Below are positions 1 through 8,627 of a stretch of 64,000 nt of DNA, piece after piece. The notes under the pieces were generated by a model. It ran no database searches, was not told the origin of the DNA, and worked only from the letters and a program-made list of their open reading frames with translations. The translations under genes were made by a program, and so were the position numbers. Source of the stretch: SAR324 cluster bacterium (GTDB taxonomy: Bacteria; SAR324; XYD2-FULL-50-16); assembly GCA_028282885.1 (NCBI GenBank), contig JANQGX010000088.1:1-64000 (forward strand), written 5' to 3'. The number at the start of each line of letters is the position of its first letter. Position 1 is the stretch's first letter.

Positions 1-54
1 TTTATCAACATATTGCGCTGTATCTAGCTATTTTATTTGTCTTTTTAACTTACC

Positions 55-152
55 TTCATTCTTTTCTAAAGCCTTACCCACACAATTTTGGTGCACCCCG
101 AAATATATATGTTTTGACAAATTATGGGGGAAGCCTGTATTTCATCACTTAA
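55..152 (-). pseudogene. Relic of a third PQQ-type beta-propeller gene
   Basis: This stretch is nearly identical to the 3' part of the intact propeller gene at 1361-2590. The segment from about 97 to 152 matches about 1519-1572 with two substitutions and one missing base; similarity becomes patchy down to about 55. The missing base breaks the frame, so the fragment cannot encode the propeller blade (LSDEIQ-SP-ICQN-IYFG in the intact copy). It lies just downstream of the last intact paralogue in the same orientation, so it looks like the remains of a tandem duplicate. The window edge hides whether more of it survives upstream of position 1. Confidence 0.75.
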
Positions 153-190
153 AAAGAAAGGTGTTGTAATTATCCCTTAATTCTGATTTT

Positions 191-1357
191 TCACTCAAAA
201 GCATAAAGGAAGTTATCACTGCTCCCTATAAACAAAACACCATCTGATATGTACGCCGATTCAGTACTGATAAACCCACCCGTTTGGTATTTCCAGATTA
301 GTTCTCCCGTTTTTTTATCTAGGGCATATATATTATGATCGTTGCTTCCAAAATAAACATATTTTTCTGCAAGGATTGGCGAAGATTGAATAATGTCGCC
401 AGTCTTAAACTTCCATTTCTGTTTTCCGGTTTGGGCGTCAAAGGCCCAAAGATGTTTATCCTTGCTCCCTATATAAACTGTCTTTTCGTCAACGGCTGGG
501 GTAGTGATCAATTTGGCTCTGGACTGCAAACTCCATATTGACAGCCCAGTATTTGCATTCAGGGCATACATATTCCGATCTGAACATCCAAAATAAACCA
601 TCCCGTTGGCAATGACCGGAGATCCCTTGATGCTTTTTTTTGCTTTGTATTTCCAAATGATTTGCCCGTCTTTTGAGCTCAAAGCATATAAATGTTTATC
701 CCAACTTCCAAAATATAATGTATTGTCTGCGAATGCTGCGGTTGATGATATCGCACTACCAGTTTTGAATTTCCATATATCCAATCCTTTTTTGTTTGTA
801 TCCAAAGCATAGAAATTATCGTCCGTATTACCAATATAAACCAAGTTATCGATTATTACCGGTGATGAATAAAAAATGTCTTTTGCTTTGAATTTCCATA
901 TGACCATCCCTTTATGGATATCCAGGGCATACAAAACATCTTCACTACTCCCAAAATACACAACACCATTTTGGATTGAAGGGCCTGATTTAAAATGCCT
1001 TTTTCCTTTAAACTTCCACCTGAGTTGCCCGGTTTTAGCGTCCAGAGCATAAAAATATTTATCGGTGCAACCGAAATAGACAACTCCCTTGTGTACAACG
1101 GGTGAGGAATATATATTGCCGTCTGTTTTGAACTTCCATTTCACTTTCCCTTTTTTTGGAGCGGGGCCGGGAAACACACCTGTATTTTGAAGGTTACCTC
1201 TAAATTGAGGTATCGGCTTTTCCAATGTAGTCATCGTTTTTGAAAAAACCGGCTGACAAAAAAGCAAAAGAAACAAAGCAATAGCAATTACGCCAGAACA
1301 GCAGCTAGCAAAGAATTCGACTTTGCGACATTTAATTATATTGAACTTGATCATCAT
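191..1357 (-). CDS. PQQ-type beta-propeller repeat protein, exported
   Basis: A 388-residue protein made almost wholly of WD-like PQQ/BamB-type blades. Eight units follow the pattern YFGSxDxxLYALDxxTGxxxWKFKT, the last one ending the chain at LYAFE. Residues about 15-38 form one hydrophobic segment followed by FSKT, which I read as a signal peptide or anchor, so the propeller should lie in the periplasm. No catalytic or PQQ-ligating residues stand out, and such proteins usually act as scaffolds or binding proteins rather than dehydrogenases. The gene starts 3 bases after the stop of the paralogue at 1361-2590, so the two form an operon and arose by tandem duplication. ATGATG at the start leaves a one-codon ambiguity. 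Specific ligand unknown. Confidence 0.8.
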   Translation of the reverse strand: MMIKFNIIKCRKVEFFASCCSGVIAIALFLLLFCQPVFSKTMTTLEKPIPQFRGNLQNTGVFPGPAPKKGKVKWKFKTDGNIYSSPVVHKGVVYFGCTDKYFYALDAKTGQLRWKFKGKRHFKSGPSIQNGVVYFGSSEDVLYALDIHKGMVIWKFKAKDIFYSSPVIIDNLVYIGNTDDNFYALDTNKKGLDIWKFKTGSAISSTAAFADNTLYFGSWDKHLYALSSKDGQIIWKYKAKKSIKGSPVIANGMVYFGCSDRNMYALNANTGLSIWSLQSRAKLITTPAVDEKTVYIGSKDKHLWAFDAQTGKQKWKFKTGDIIQSSPILAEKYVYFGSNDHNIYALDKKTGELIWKYQTGGFISTESAYISDGVLFIGSSDNFLYAFE

Positions 1358-1360
1358 TGA

Positions 1361-2590
1361 TTACCGGATTGCGTATAGACTTTTGTCATTACTACCAATA
1401 AAAAGGATTCCGTTTGAAATAAAAGCCGATTGGCATTTGATGCGTCCTTTGGTTTCAAATTGCCAGATTAAACTTCCGTTTGTTTTCTCCAAAGCATAAA
1501 CATTTTGGTCAAAACTCCCGAAATATATAGTGTTTTGACAAATTACGGGGGAAGTCTGTATTTCATCACTTAATTTGAATCGCCATATTAGTCTACCGGT
1601 ATGGGCATTCAAACCATACATGATATAATCATCCCCCCCTAAATATACCATGTCATCGGACAAGGCCGGAGTGGTTTTAACGGCTCCGTTTGCTTCGTAT
1701 TGCCATTTGAGAGAGCCGTCTTTTGCATTCAACGCATAGAAAAATCCTCTATTGTCCCCGAAATAAACCATATTGTTTGCTAGCGCCGGGGCACGCAGAA
1801 TTGCCCCCTTTGCTTTATATTTCCAGACAGTTTTGCCGGTTTGACTATCAACTGCATAAAGATTCCGATCCAGGCTGCCGAAATACAATGTATTGCCAAG
1901 AATAGCAGCGGGAGCGCTGATTCGATTACCGGTTTTTAATTTCCAGATCTTCTCTCCGTTTTCTGCGTTTATTGAATAAAAATAGTGATTACCGTTTCCG
2001 GAATAAATCCTATCATCTTTTACGATAGGAGAGGTAAAACTATCGCTTTTCTCTCCGTTGGAAAATTCATAGACCCAATTTATAACTCCTTGTTTTAATA
2101 CATCTATAATCAGTATTGATTTTGGATCTTTTGATAATACAAATCCTTTTTCCTCCATATATTTCCGATGGACCAAAAAATCAGGAGCTCTTTTCATATC
2201 TAAACTGACGGACAGAAAAACACTAGGTGAGACAGGATAGAAAAGTTTCTCATTGTGAATCGATAATGATTCCCTGATAGGCCCGAATACAGAAAATCGC
2301 CATTTGAGTTCGCCATTCTCTTCATTAATGGCGTATAAATAGCTATCGGCTCCACCAACATACACAACACCTTTATTCGCCACTGGAGCTGAAACCAGCC
2401 AACCATCCGTTTGATATTTCCATTTTAGCTTGCCCAGTTTTGGACAAGGACCTTCGAATACCCCTGTATTGTCGTATGACCCTCTATACATGGGGACAGG
2501 TTGGGCTTTTATGGTTCTGTAATTTAGTGTGATTCCCAGTAGTACGCCAATTGTAAAACAAATAAGCTTCGTAGCAGTGAAGTATCTCAT
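1361..2590 (-). CDS. PQQ-type beta-propeller repeat protein, exported (first gene of pair)
   Basis: A 409-residue paralogue of the downstream gene. Residues about 5-28 are a hydrophobic signal segment ending near TIKAQP. The body carries seven or eight blades of the type YFGSxDxNVYALExxxGxxIWQFxT. The second blade is replaced by a longer, divergent stretch at about residues 100-170 that lacks the repeat motif, which sets it apart from its neighbour. Both proteins begin their mature part with a similar P-YRG-x-NTGVF segment and a GPxPKxGKxKWKYQTDG motif, so they share the whole architecture. Transcription runs leftward from a promoter upstream of 2590; no strong Shine-Dalgarno is visible. The function is unknown beyond periplasmic propeller scaffold. 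Confidence 0.8.
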   Translation of the reverse strand: MRYFTATKLICFTIGVLLGITLNYRTIKAQPVPMYRGSYDNTGVFEGPCPKLGKLKWKYQTDGWLVSAPVANKGVVYVGGADSYLYAINEENGELKWRFSVFGPIRESLSIHNEKLFYPVSPSVFLSVSLDMKRAPDFLVHRKYMEEKGFVLSKDPKSILIIDVLKQGVINWVYEFSNGEKSDSFTSPIVKDDRIYSGNGNHYFYSINAENGEKIWKLKTGNRISAPAAILGNTLYFGSLDRNLYAVDSQTGKTVWKYKAKGAILRAPALANNMVYFGDNRGFFYALNAKDGSLKWQYEANGAVKTTPALSDDMVYLGGDDYIMYGLNAHTGRLIWRFKLSDEIQTSPVICQNTIYFGSFDQNVYALEKTNGSLIWQFETKGRIKCQSAFISNGILFIGSNDKSLYAIR

Positions 2591-3419
2591 AATAACAAAT
2601 TAGCTTAGTCCAGTTTTGAATGGGGTGACATTATCCGAATTTTCAATAGGAAATAGGGGACGTAGTTGAGATATTGACATTTGATTTTGAAATGTAAACA
2701 CTACCAATTGTTATTCAATCGTCTTCCAGTAACACTCAACATCTTGAATCGGTCGGTTGATTCTGTAGCGAGTTTATTTTTTGCCTTATCAAATCAAAAA
2801 ACGATCAAAAACAGAGGTCATTTATTGGGTTTTGCTTTTGATGACCTTTCAGCGATCAGCATCCCTTCTCTTCAATTCAAAACCTTTGGAGATCTTAAAC
2901 ACTGAATTTTTCCCAGGATAAATTTTCCTAACCGAATTACAACAGTTAACCAGCAATGAAAATTCAGATACTTTTATCATGAAGGAAAAGTGAAGGCAAA
3001 TCAGATCGATATCGAAAAGAAGGGAAAAGGGAAAGGGTCTCTTTGATCTTAGCAGTCTAAGGTGCTTAGAGTATTTCTTGTTTTACCGGGTTTAATCGTG
3101 CATGTACGATTAAACCTTGATGGAAATATAAAGTTGGACTTGGACAGAACCAAATCAGGAGTTGAAAACTCAAGAAATCGATTTTCACGGGAATAAACTC
3201 ATACAACGATCCCTCTTCATTGGTCCTCCATCAGATCCTGAGTTTGGAAATCAGATTTGACGATCCCGCTATTGCAAGCAACGTGACAGGCTGTCATGAA
3301 AACCATGGAAGTGAACTCAATCGTGTTTCGTGAGCGGTCTGTTTGTTTTAGTCGATCACCTGTTTAAAGTCACTCCGGTAATTGATATAAAAAATACTCA
3401 GAAGATCTCAAAATTCAAG
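2591..3419. other. Gene-poor spacer, 829 bp
   Basis: No convincing gene. Short frames exist on both strands but none has family-like sequence or a ribosome site. It holds one perfect palindrome (3089-3116, listed separately). On the minus strand, between about 2720 and 2880, there are short protein-like stretches interrupted by stops that I could not assign; the whole region, with the two relics to its right, looks like decayed coding DNA. Confidence 0.5.
3089..3116. repeat. Perfect 11-bp inverted repeat (possible operator or hairpin)
   Basis: Arms GGTTTAATCGT (3089-3099) and ACGATTAAACC (3106-3116) are exactly complementary around a 6-base loop. The stem is AT-rich and has no T-run after it, which suits an operator better than an intrinsic terminator. 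It lies about 500 bases upstream of the propeller pair and has no close gene to control. Confidence 0.45.
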
Positions 3420-3600
3420 CTATGGTTCCAGGTTTGTCAGGTAGGGATATCCGTTGTTAATCGAGCTGTTGATCGACCAGATGCCATCTTTACTATCATC
3501 GTCGTTGGGATTGCCGATAAAATCCCAAGGGGTTTCCAGGCCCGTTGTGTTCGTATCCGTAAATGTATTCACATATTTCATTTCCAAGGTTGTTCTTCCT
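3420..3600 (-). pseudogene. C-terminal relic of a GLUG-type surface protein
   Basis: The minus-strand frame ends in a stop at 3420 and reads TLEMKYVNTFTDT, then ETPWDFIGNPNDDDSKDGIW, then SINSSINNGYPYLTNLEP. The TxEMK...WDF...GIWxIxxSINNGYPYL pattern is how the repeat blocks of GLUG-motif adhesin-like proteins typically end. There is no start codon context, signal peptide or upstream portion: just upstream the frame switches abruptly to an unrelated transglycosylase relic at about 3600. I read this as the last 55 or so codons of a deleted large gene. Confidence 0.6.
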
Positions 3601-3793
3601 TGCTTAGACGATAATGAAGAACAAAAGGGGCCAGCAGGGTCTGTTTGAACTTTATGATCCCCTGCTTGAATGGATGGAAGCAGAACCATTTGGCGATTGA
3701 CTGGGTAATGGTCGTCCAGCCGCTGCCGGGAATGCCGAACTCCACCTCTTTGTGTTGAAAAAAATTCGGATCCTGCACCTTAGTCAGAGTCTC
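3599..3793 (-). pseudogene. Relic of a GT51 peptidoglycan transglycosylase
   Basis: The minus frame reads LTKVQDPNFFQHKEVEFGIP, then GSGWTTITQSIAKW, then KFKQTLLAPFVLHYRLSKEE. This matches the GT51 (monofunctional transglycosylase / PBP1) core: xVEDPxFxxHxGv, G-xTTITQxxxK and LxxRLSKEEI. The GT51 second catalytic region and everything after SKEEQ are lost; the sequence jumps to the GLUG-type relic at about 3598-3602. Oddly, the fragment is in frame with, and begins just after, the TAA stop of the hydrolase gene at 3800-3802. It is a fragment of about 65 codons with no start of its own. Confidence 0.65.
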
Positions 3794-3799
3794 CTGCCG

Positions 3800-6172
3800 T
3801 TAAGGCAAATTATAGCCTGGAGTATATATAGAAGTTGAACCGGACTTGGGCCAATGAGCTGTAATACTTTTGGCGGGAACTCTGATCTCAGATATGGTAA
3901 CATCCGATTCTCCAAAATTGGCAATCATCTCCAGATCATCTCCGAAGGTGGTTTTTTGAATTAGTCGATCTTCGGAAAGCCAGGTAAATTCTGTCATTTG
4001 GTCAAACCCCATCTTTTTGTGAAGTGGATGAAAGAACTTGTAGAACCTTGTTATCTCCTTCTTGTTCTTTTTTAAGCGATCCGGATTAAGGTGATACATA
4101 GGCGGCGTTAAATAGAGCAACGAAACCAGTTCGACATTATCACGAACATTGGTAAACTTTCGGGTACCTGTCTGATAATGATGAGTTGACACAAAGGAAT
4201 CGTGAAAGACGATTTCATTTAGAGGCAGGCGGTATGCAGGATTATAAAAGAAGTTCACAAACTTTTCCTTAAGAGGCACCTGCTTGGTGAAGATTGTTGG
4301 TTCATAGGGCGGAAACCAGGTCCCCAGATAATACTCCGACTTTCTATCACCGAAATCGGGATCCATCCACTTGCCGAATGGTGTGGAAAACATCCCTTCT
4401 GCAACGTGTATGACCGGTGCTGCAAAGGAACTTCCTCCTTCCGAGCCAATCACCAGTTGAAAACTATCCCTGATCCATTTCATTCGATCAACTCTTTCCT
4501 TAAGATCATCCCTTTGTAACGTGGGGTGCAAAGGTGAATAGTCATCATAAGTCTCACCAAAAGCATCACAATCGATGAAATAGCTGTTAAAAGGAGTCCG
4601 TTGCATAATTCTTTTAACCCTTTTCTCCACCCATGGTCTTGCTGCCCTGGCATTCAACTTGTAGCCGCGTCCGGCAAATCCGGTTCGATATTTGCCATTC
4701 TTTTTTTGAATTCCCCCTGTTTTATACAGCTCTTCATCGTATTGAGCCGTGGACCAGGATCCGCCTTTACCGTAATGGCGGGGATCGTGAATACTGTTGT
4801 AGGAATCGTAAGGCCCCAGCAAATATCCCAGCTTGTTCGCCTCAATAGCCACACGGGGATTATAATCGATCATGCCGAAGTCCCAAATATCGTGAACCAG
4901 TCTCGCACGATGGATCCCCATTTTTTTGAGATCCTTAAGCATTCTTGTGGAGTAGCCATAACCCCATTCGGAGGGGTGTCTGATAACCCCGGGAAAGGAG
5001 TGATACATCACCAGGCTGTTTAATCTGAATACTTCTGCCGGAACTGAACTTTCCAACTCTGTTTTCGATAAGGATTGCCGAAGTTCTTTGGGCAACTTTA
5101 CCTGTGCAAAATAAGCGGCCTTGTAAAAATCACGTCGACTCAAGACTTTCGACATGCCTTCAGATACTTCCAACCTGATATAGGGGTAAGGACGATATTT
5201 TAGACCATGCAGTTTGACCACTTCCTTTCTATGGTTTTTCGATAGCAGTTCCCAGATCCTCAAGCCGGGAGAAGGGCTATTAGCCTTGGCCTGCCGATCA
5301 ATCTCTTTGCAGAGAAGCTTCCATTTTCCCGGATAGACATCGTCCAGAGACATCTGCAGCGATCCCCAGAGATAACCATGAATAGCACCTCTCAACCAGT
5401 CCGCTTTGGGAACGGTCTTGATCTTCTCTGACATAGGTACATGCCGATTCCAGCTGACCAGATGCCGGCGATATTCCTTGGCGGGTTCAACCGGAGAATA
5501 GTCTTCACCCAATTTGATGATAAAGCTTATTTCCTTTGTTTTGTGTATTTCTTTGAACTGGTGATTGAACAGGGCATGAAGGCGGTCGTTTTCTAGCTTG
5601 AAACTCAACTCATTGTTGAAGCGATTTCCAACAATATAGGTCAAGGTATAGGTCTTCAGATCCAGTCCCCAAAAGGGCATGGTCAGGCCTTCGGTTGTAT
5701 TGAAAGTTTGCCTCGGAAGAGTTTCTTTCCAAAAAGCATCATTAACCGGAACATAAATCCCTTCCCAGTGAGGCAGAATAAACGCCTGCAAAGAATCGTC
5801 AGCATGAATAACCGGAAAGGTCAGATTGTGTGGTCTGTCAGCCGTGATTTTAATAACCAACTCCCTCTGCATTAGTCTCAGATCGAAAGTAAGTCCCCTG
5901 TTTCGGTTGCTCCAAGCCAAAGAATCCCCTTTTGCTTGAAGTGAACTGACATCTTCAAATCCCTTCTGGGGTGAAGATATCACAGACGGTTTTCTGTTTA
6001 CCGGTTTTGCTATCACTTCTAATGTAGAGGGATCAACGGAAACATTCCATTGAATGCTTTTCAATGTTCTCTTTTTTGAATCGGGCGATGCCCCGAAGCT
6101 GGTACTGGTTTGAATAGTTATCATCAACATAATCAGGTAAAGAAGAACCGTTCCGAATAATCGTATTTTCAT
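3800..6172 (-). CDS. Secreted GH129/GH101-related glycoside hydrolase-like protein
   Basis: A 790-residue exported protein resembling the GH129 family (relatives of GH101 endo-alpha-N-acetylgalactosaminidases), which cleave alpha-GalNAc from mucin-type glycans. The start at 6172 is chosen because GGAGG at 6181-6185 lies 8 bases upstream and a signal peptide (KIRLFGTVLLYLIMLMITIQ) follows; a longer frame exists but would overlap the divergent regulator. The catalytic barrel shows RARLVHDIWDFG, then YFIDCDAFGE near residue 533 and IGSEGG near 577, in the spacing expected for the GH101/GH129 nucleophile Asp and acid/base Glu. It is divergently transcribed from an OmpR-type system, which may control it. 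Substrate specificity is inferred from family only. Confidence 0.7.
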   Translation of the reverse strand: MKIRLFGTVLLYLIMLMITIQTSTSFGASPDSKKRTLKSIQWNVSVDPSTLEVIAKPVNRKPSVISSPQKGFEDVSSLQAKGDSLAWSNRNRGLTFDLRLMQRELVIKITADRPHNLTFPVIHADDSLQAFILPHWEGIYVPVNDAFWKETLPRQTFNTTEGLTMPFWGLDLKTYTLTYIVGNRFNNELSFKLENDRLHALFNHQFKEIHKTKEISFIIKLGEDYSPVEPAKEYRRHLVSWNRHVPMSEKIKTVPKADWLRGAIHGYLWGSLQMSLDDVYPGKWKLLCKEIDRQAKANSPSPGLRIWELLSKNHRKEVVKLHGLKYRPYPYIRLEVSEGMSKVLSRRDFYKAAYFAQVKLPKELRQSLSKTELESSVPAEVFRLNSLVMYHSFPGVIRHPSEWGYGYSTRMLKDLKKMGIHRARLVHDIWDFGMIDYNPRVAIEANKLGYLLGPYDSYNSIHDPRHYGKGGSWSTAQYDEELYKTGGIQKKNGKYRTGFAGRGYKLNARAARPWVEKRVKRIMQRTPFNSYFIDCDAFGETYDDYSPLHPTLQRDDLKERVDRMKWIRDSFQLVIGSEGGSSFAAPVIHVAEGMFSTPFGKWMDPDFGDRKSEYYLGTWFPPYEPTIFTKQVPLKEKFVNFFYNPAYRLPLNEIVFHDSFVSTHHYQTGTRKFTNVRDNVELVSLLYLTPPMYHLNPDRLKKNKKEITRFYKFFHPLHKKMGFDQMTEFTWLSEDRLIQKTTFGDDLEMIANFGESDVTISEIRVPAKSITAHWPKSGSTSIYTPGYNLP

Positions 6173-6282
6173 TTTCATGACCTCCATATTCAGGTTTCGA
6201 AAGTTGGATAGGTAATAGCCGGATGTAGTAATGATCCATGAACTGATCTTATTTGAAGGATAAAGCAAACCGAAGGCATCGG

Positions 6283-6302
6283 TGTGACAATCTTGTGACA
6301 AT
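6283..6302 (+). promoter_or_regulatory. 11-bp-phased direct repeat, likely OmpR/PhoB-type regulator site
   Basis: TGTGACAAT occurs at 6283-6291 and again at 6294-6302, so the two copies are offset by 11 bases, one helical turn. OmpR/PhoB-family regulators bind such head-to-tail repeats as dimers (the Pho box has the same phasing). The site lies 57 bases before the regulator start at 6359 and about 110 bases from the divergent hydrolase start, so it could serve both. Confidence 0.5.
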
Positions 6303-6358
6303 TTGAGAGACTTGGATGCAAAACGATAACGGATAAAATATACTCGATCAAAAACACC

Positions 6359-7051
6359 ATGAATCGGATCGTAATTATTGATGATGAACTCAACATCTGC
6401 GAGAGCATATGCTTTGCGGTTCAAAAAGCCGGTTTTGAGTGCAGTTACTTCACAGACCCCTTGAAGGGGATAACACACCTGGAATCATCACTACCTGATC
6501 TGGTGATACTGGATATCATCATGCCGAGCCTGGACGGGCTGGAAATTTGCAGATCTTTGAGAAAGCTTTCTGAAACCTTGCCGATCATATTCCTCTCTTC
6601 GAAAGATGAAGAGTTTGATCGCGTTCTGGGCCTGGAAATGGGAGCTGATGATTACCTCTGCAAACCTTTTTCCATGAAAGAGCTCATTGCCAGGATCAGG
6701 GTAAATCTCAGAAGAAGTGGTTATTTGAAAAAGGAGTTGAAAGAATCCGGAGAGTCGATTCAGCATGGCCCTTTTACTATTAATGAAGAGAGTTATTCGG
6801 CAGAGTTTTATGGTCGATCCATCAAGCTGACAGTCACTGAATTCAGGATACTTCATGGCCTTATTTCGGAACCGGGCATCGTAAAAACAAGAGAGCAATT
6901 GTTAAACCGTGCTTTTCCTTTCGATTATCATGTCGGCGACCGAACCATCGACACACACATCAAGCGAATCAGAAAGAAGCTGACCGCCGTGAATCCGGAT
7001 GTTTCTCCTATCGAGACCGTGTTTGGTGTTGGCTACAAGCTTAAATCCTAA
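6359..7051 (+). CDS. OmpR/PhoB-family response regulator
   Basis: A 230-residue DNA-binding response regulator. The receiver (residues 1-115) has the acidic pair DD at 8-9, phosphoacceptor Asp52 in LVILDIIMPSLDG, and Lys102 in CKPFSMKEL. A winged-helix output domain follows (about 130-230), with the recognition helix near DRTIDTHIKRIRKKL and the wing ending GVGYKLKS. The kinase gene starts 20 bases downstream, so the pair is co-transcribed. A phased direct repeat upstream (6283-6302) suggests autoregulation and control of the divergent hydrolase. The sequence does not identify the signal; CreB- and ChvI-like regulators have similar layouts. Confidence 0.9.
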   Translation: MNRIVIIDDELNICESICFAVQKAGFECSYFTDPLKGITHLESSLPDLVILDIIMPSLDGLEICRSLRKLSETLPIIFLSSKDEEFDRVLGLEMGADDYLCKPFSMKELIARIRVNLRRSGYLKKELKESGESIQHGPFTINEESYSAEFYGRSIKLTVTEFRILHGLISEPGIVKTREQLLNRAFPFDYHVGDRTIDTHIKRIRKKLTAVNPDVSPIETVFGVGYKLKS

Positions 7052-7070
7052 ATTTCTCCCGGATACCTTC

Positions 7071-8615
7071 ATGCTGGCTGGACTCAAAAAAAGAACCGGA
7101 CAAATCATTACTGGCATCTCTTTTAGAATTCTCTTTTTCAACGCTCTTTTACTGTTTATTTGCGTAAGCTCCTTTTTGACCGTAAACCGCTATGAACATG
7201 AGATGTTAAAAATTGTAGAGATTGATTTGAACGAACAAACCAGGTTCATAGCTTCCAATCTGGCCTGGAAGGAATCATTGGCAGAAAAAGATGTCGGATA
7301 TCATCTCAGGTCTCTTCCCTGGACGACCCGCAACAAGATTCTGGTTGCAGACGCAAAAGGCAAAACTCTCTACACAACAAAACCGGAGCAGTGGGACACT
7401 GGTCCGAATCCTTCAATAATCCGCAAACACCTGCTATACTGCTTGGCAGAAACGATGATCACACCCTTTATCAGCACTCCGGCCCCTGTAAGCAAACAGA
7501 TGCAACTGAACGCTCAAAAACTGGAGGCCGAAGGTCAAGTAGCCCTGACGGGCACGCCAACAACCCTTCAGATCAGGGCTTACGAACCCGGTGTTCCGGT
7601 CGTTATTATCAGCACCTTTCCCATTGCCAGAAAATCTGAAGTAAGAGGATTCGTCCAGGTTACCCGATCTGCAAACGAAATTTTGATTGCTGTCTATCAA
7701 ACCAGGTTGAACGTTCTACGAATCATCTTCGTCTCTATTATCGCTGCGATTTTGTTGAATATTCTCCTCGCCCGGACCATCATTCTACCCATCAAACGGC
7801 TAACAGAAGCTGCTAATCTTTTTCAAAAAAGGGATGATCAGGAAAACCGCCGAGTCTTCGAATCGACAACCAAGTACGGTGAAATAGCAACACTTTCCAA
7901 ATCCGTTCATCATCTTACGGATCGACTAAACCGGGATATTGTCCAAAACCGCAACTTTGTGGATGACCTGGTCCACGAAATGAAAAACCCACTGGCAGCT
8001 ATCAGGTCGGCTGGGGAAGCAGCCGTTGATGCCGAGGGCGAAGAGAGGGATCGGTTTCTGTCCATGATTCCTGTTGATATCTCCAGAATGGAAAACCTGC
8101 TTTCACAGGTCAAAGACTTAAGCCATATCAAGTCGAGCGGCGAAGAAACGGAGCCGGCAAAAGTTGATATCATTGCTCTCACAATCCGCTACATCGATTA
8201 CCTTAAACAACTACATTCCCATTCAGTGCAATTGGAGAGAAGCAACTCATCGGAAGCCTTTTATCGGATAGATGAAGAAAGGTTTATTCAGTTGCTGGAT
8301 AACCTTGTCCAGAACGCTGTCGATTTTTCACCACTGGAAGAGCCGGTAAGAATTTGCATCGGGAAAAGAAACCGCTCGGTTTTGATCGAAATAAAAGACC
8401 AGGGGGAAGGAATTCCGCCGGAAAACCGGGAAAAGGTCTTTCAGCGATTTTATAGTTTGAGAAAGGACGACCAACAGAAAAAACATTCCGGATTGGGTCT
8501 GGCAATTGTCAAATCCATTGTGGAAAATCAAAACGGCAGGATTCAAATAAACGATAACCCACCGAAAGGCACCTGCATCAGCATAGAACTCCCTTTAAAG
8601 CAAGACGATGCCTGA
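7071..8615 (+). CDS. Membrane sensor histidine kinase, partner of the 6359 regulator
   Basis: A 514-residue kinase. I place the start at the ATG at 7071 after the regulator stop; a longer frame begins inside the regulator gene. Two membrane helices (about 16-37 and 214-234) flank a periplasmic sensor of about 175 residues. A HAMP-like linker follows (ILPIKRLTEAANLF), then the H-box FVDDLVHEMKNPLAA with His302, the N-box DNLVQNAVDFSP, G1 DQGEGIPPE and G2 SGLGLAIVKSIVE. The kinase core is complete. The general layout resembles ChvG/CreC-type sensors, but the sensor region is not recognisable. The gene converges on the esterase gene with only 12 bases between stops. Confidence 0.88.
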   Translation: MLAGLKKRTGQIITGISFRILFFNALLLFICVSSFLTVNRYEHEMLKIVEIDLNEQTRFIASNLAWKESLAEKDVGYHLRSLPWTTRNKILVADAKGKTLYTTKPEQWDTGPNPSIIRKHLLYCLAETMITPFISTPAPVSKQMQLNAQKLEAEGQVALTGTPTTLQIRAYEPGVPVVIISTFPIARKSEVRGFVQVTRSANEILIAVYQTRLNVLRIIFVSIIAAILLNILLARTIILPIKRLTEAANLFQKRDDQENRRVFESTTKYGEIATLSKSVHHLTDRLNRDIVQNRNFVDDLVHEMKNPLAAIRSAGEAAVDAEGEERDRFLSMIPVDISRMENLLSQVKDLSHIKSSGEETEPAKVDIIALTIRYIDYLKQLHSHSVQLERSNSSEAFYRIDEERFIQLLDNLVQNAVDFSPLEEPVRICIGKRNRSVLIEIKDQGEGIPPENREKVFQRFYSLRKDDQQKKHSGLGLAIVKSIVENQNGRIQINDNPPKGTCISIELPLKQDDA

Positions 8616-8627
8616 CCGTAGTGCCAA

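Noticed and set aside
3330-3648. Plus-strand frames across the relic region
   Set aside because: They are shadows of the minus-strand GLUG-type and GT51 relics, which have clear family patterns.
6173-6478. Long N-terminal extension of the GH129-like gene up to 6478
   Set aside because: It would overlap the divergent response regulator and hide the signal peptide; GGAGG at 6181-6185 fixes the start at 6172.
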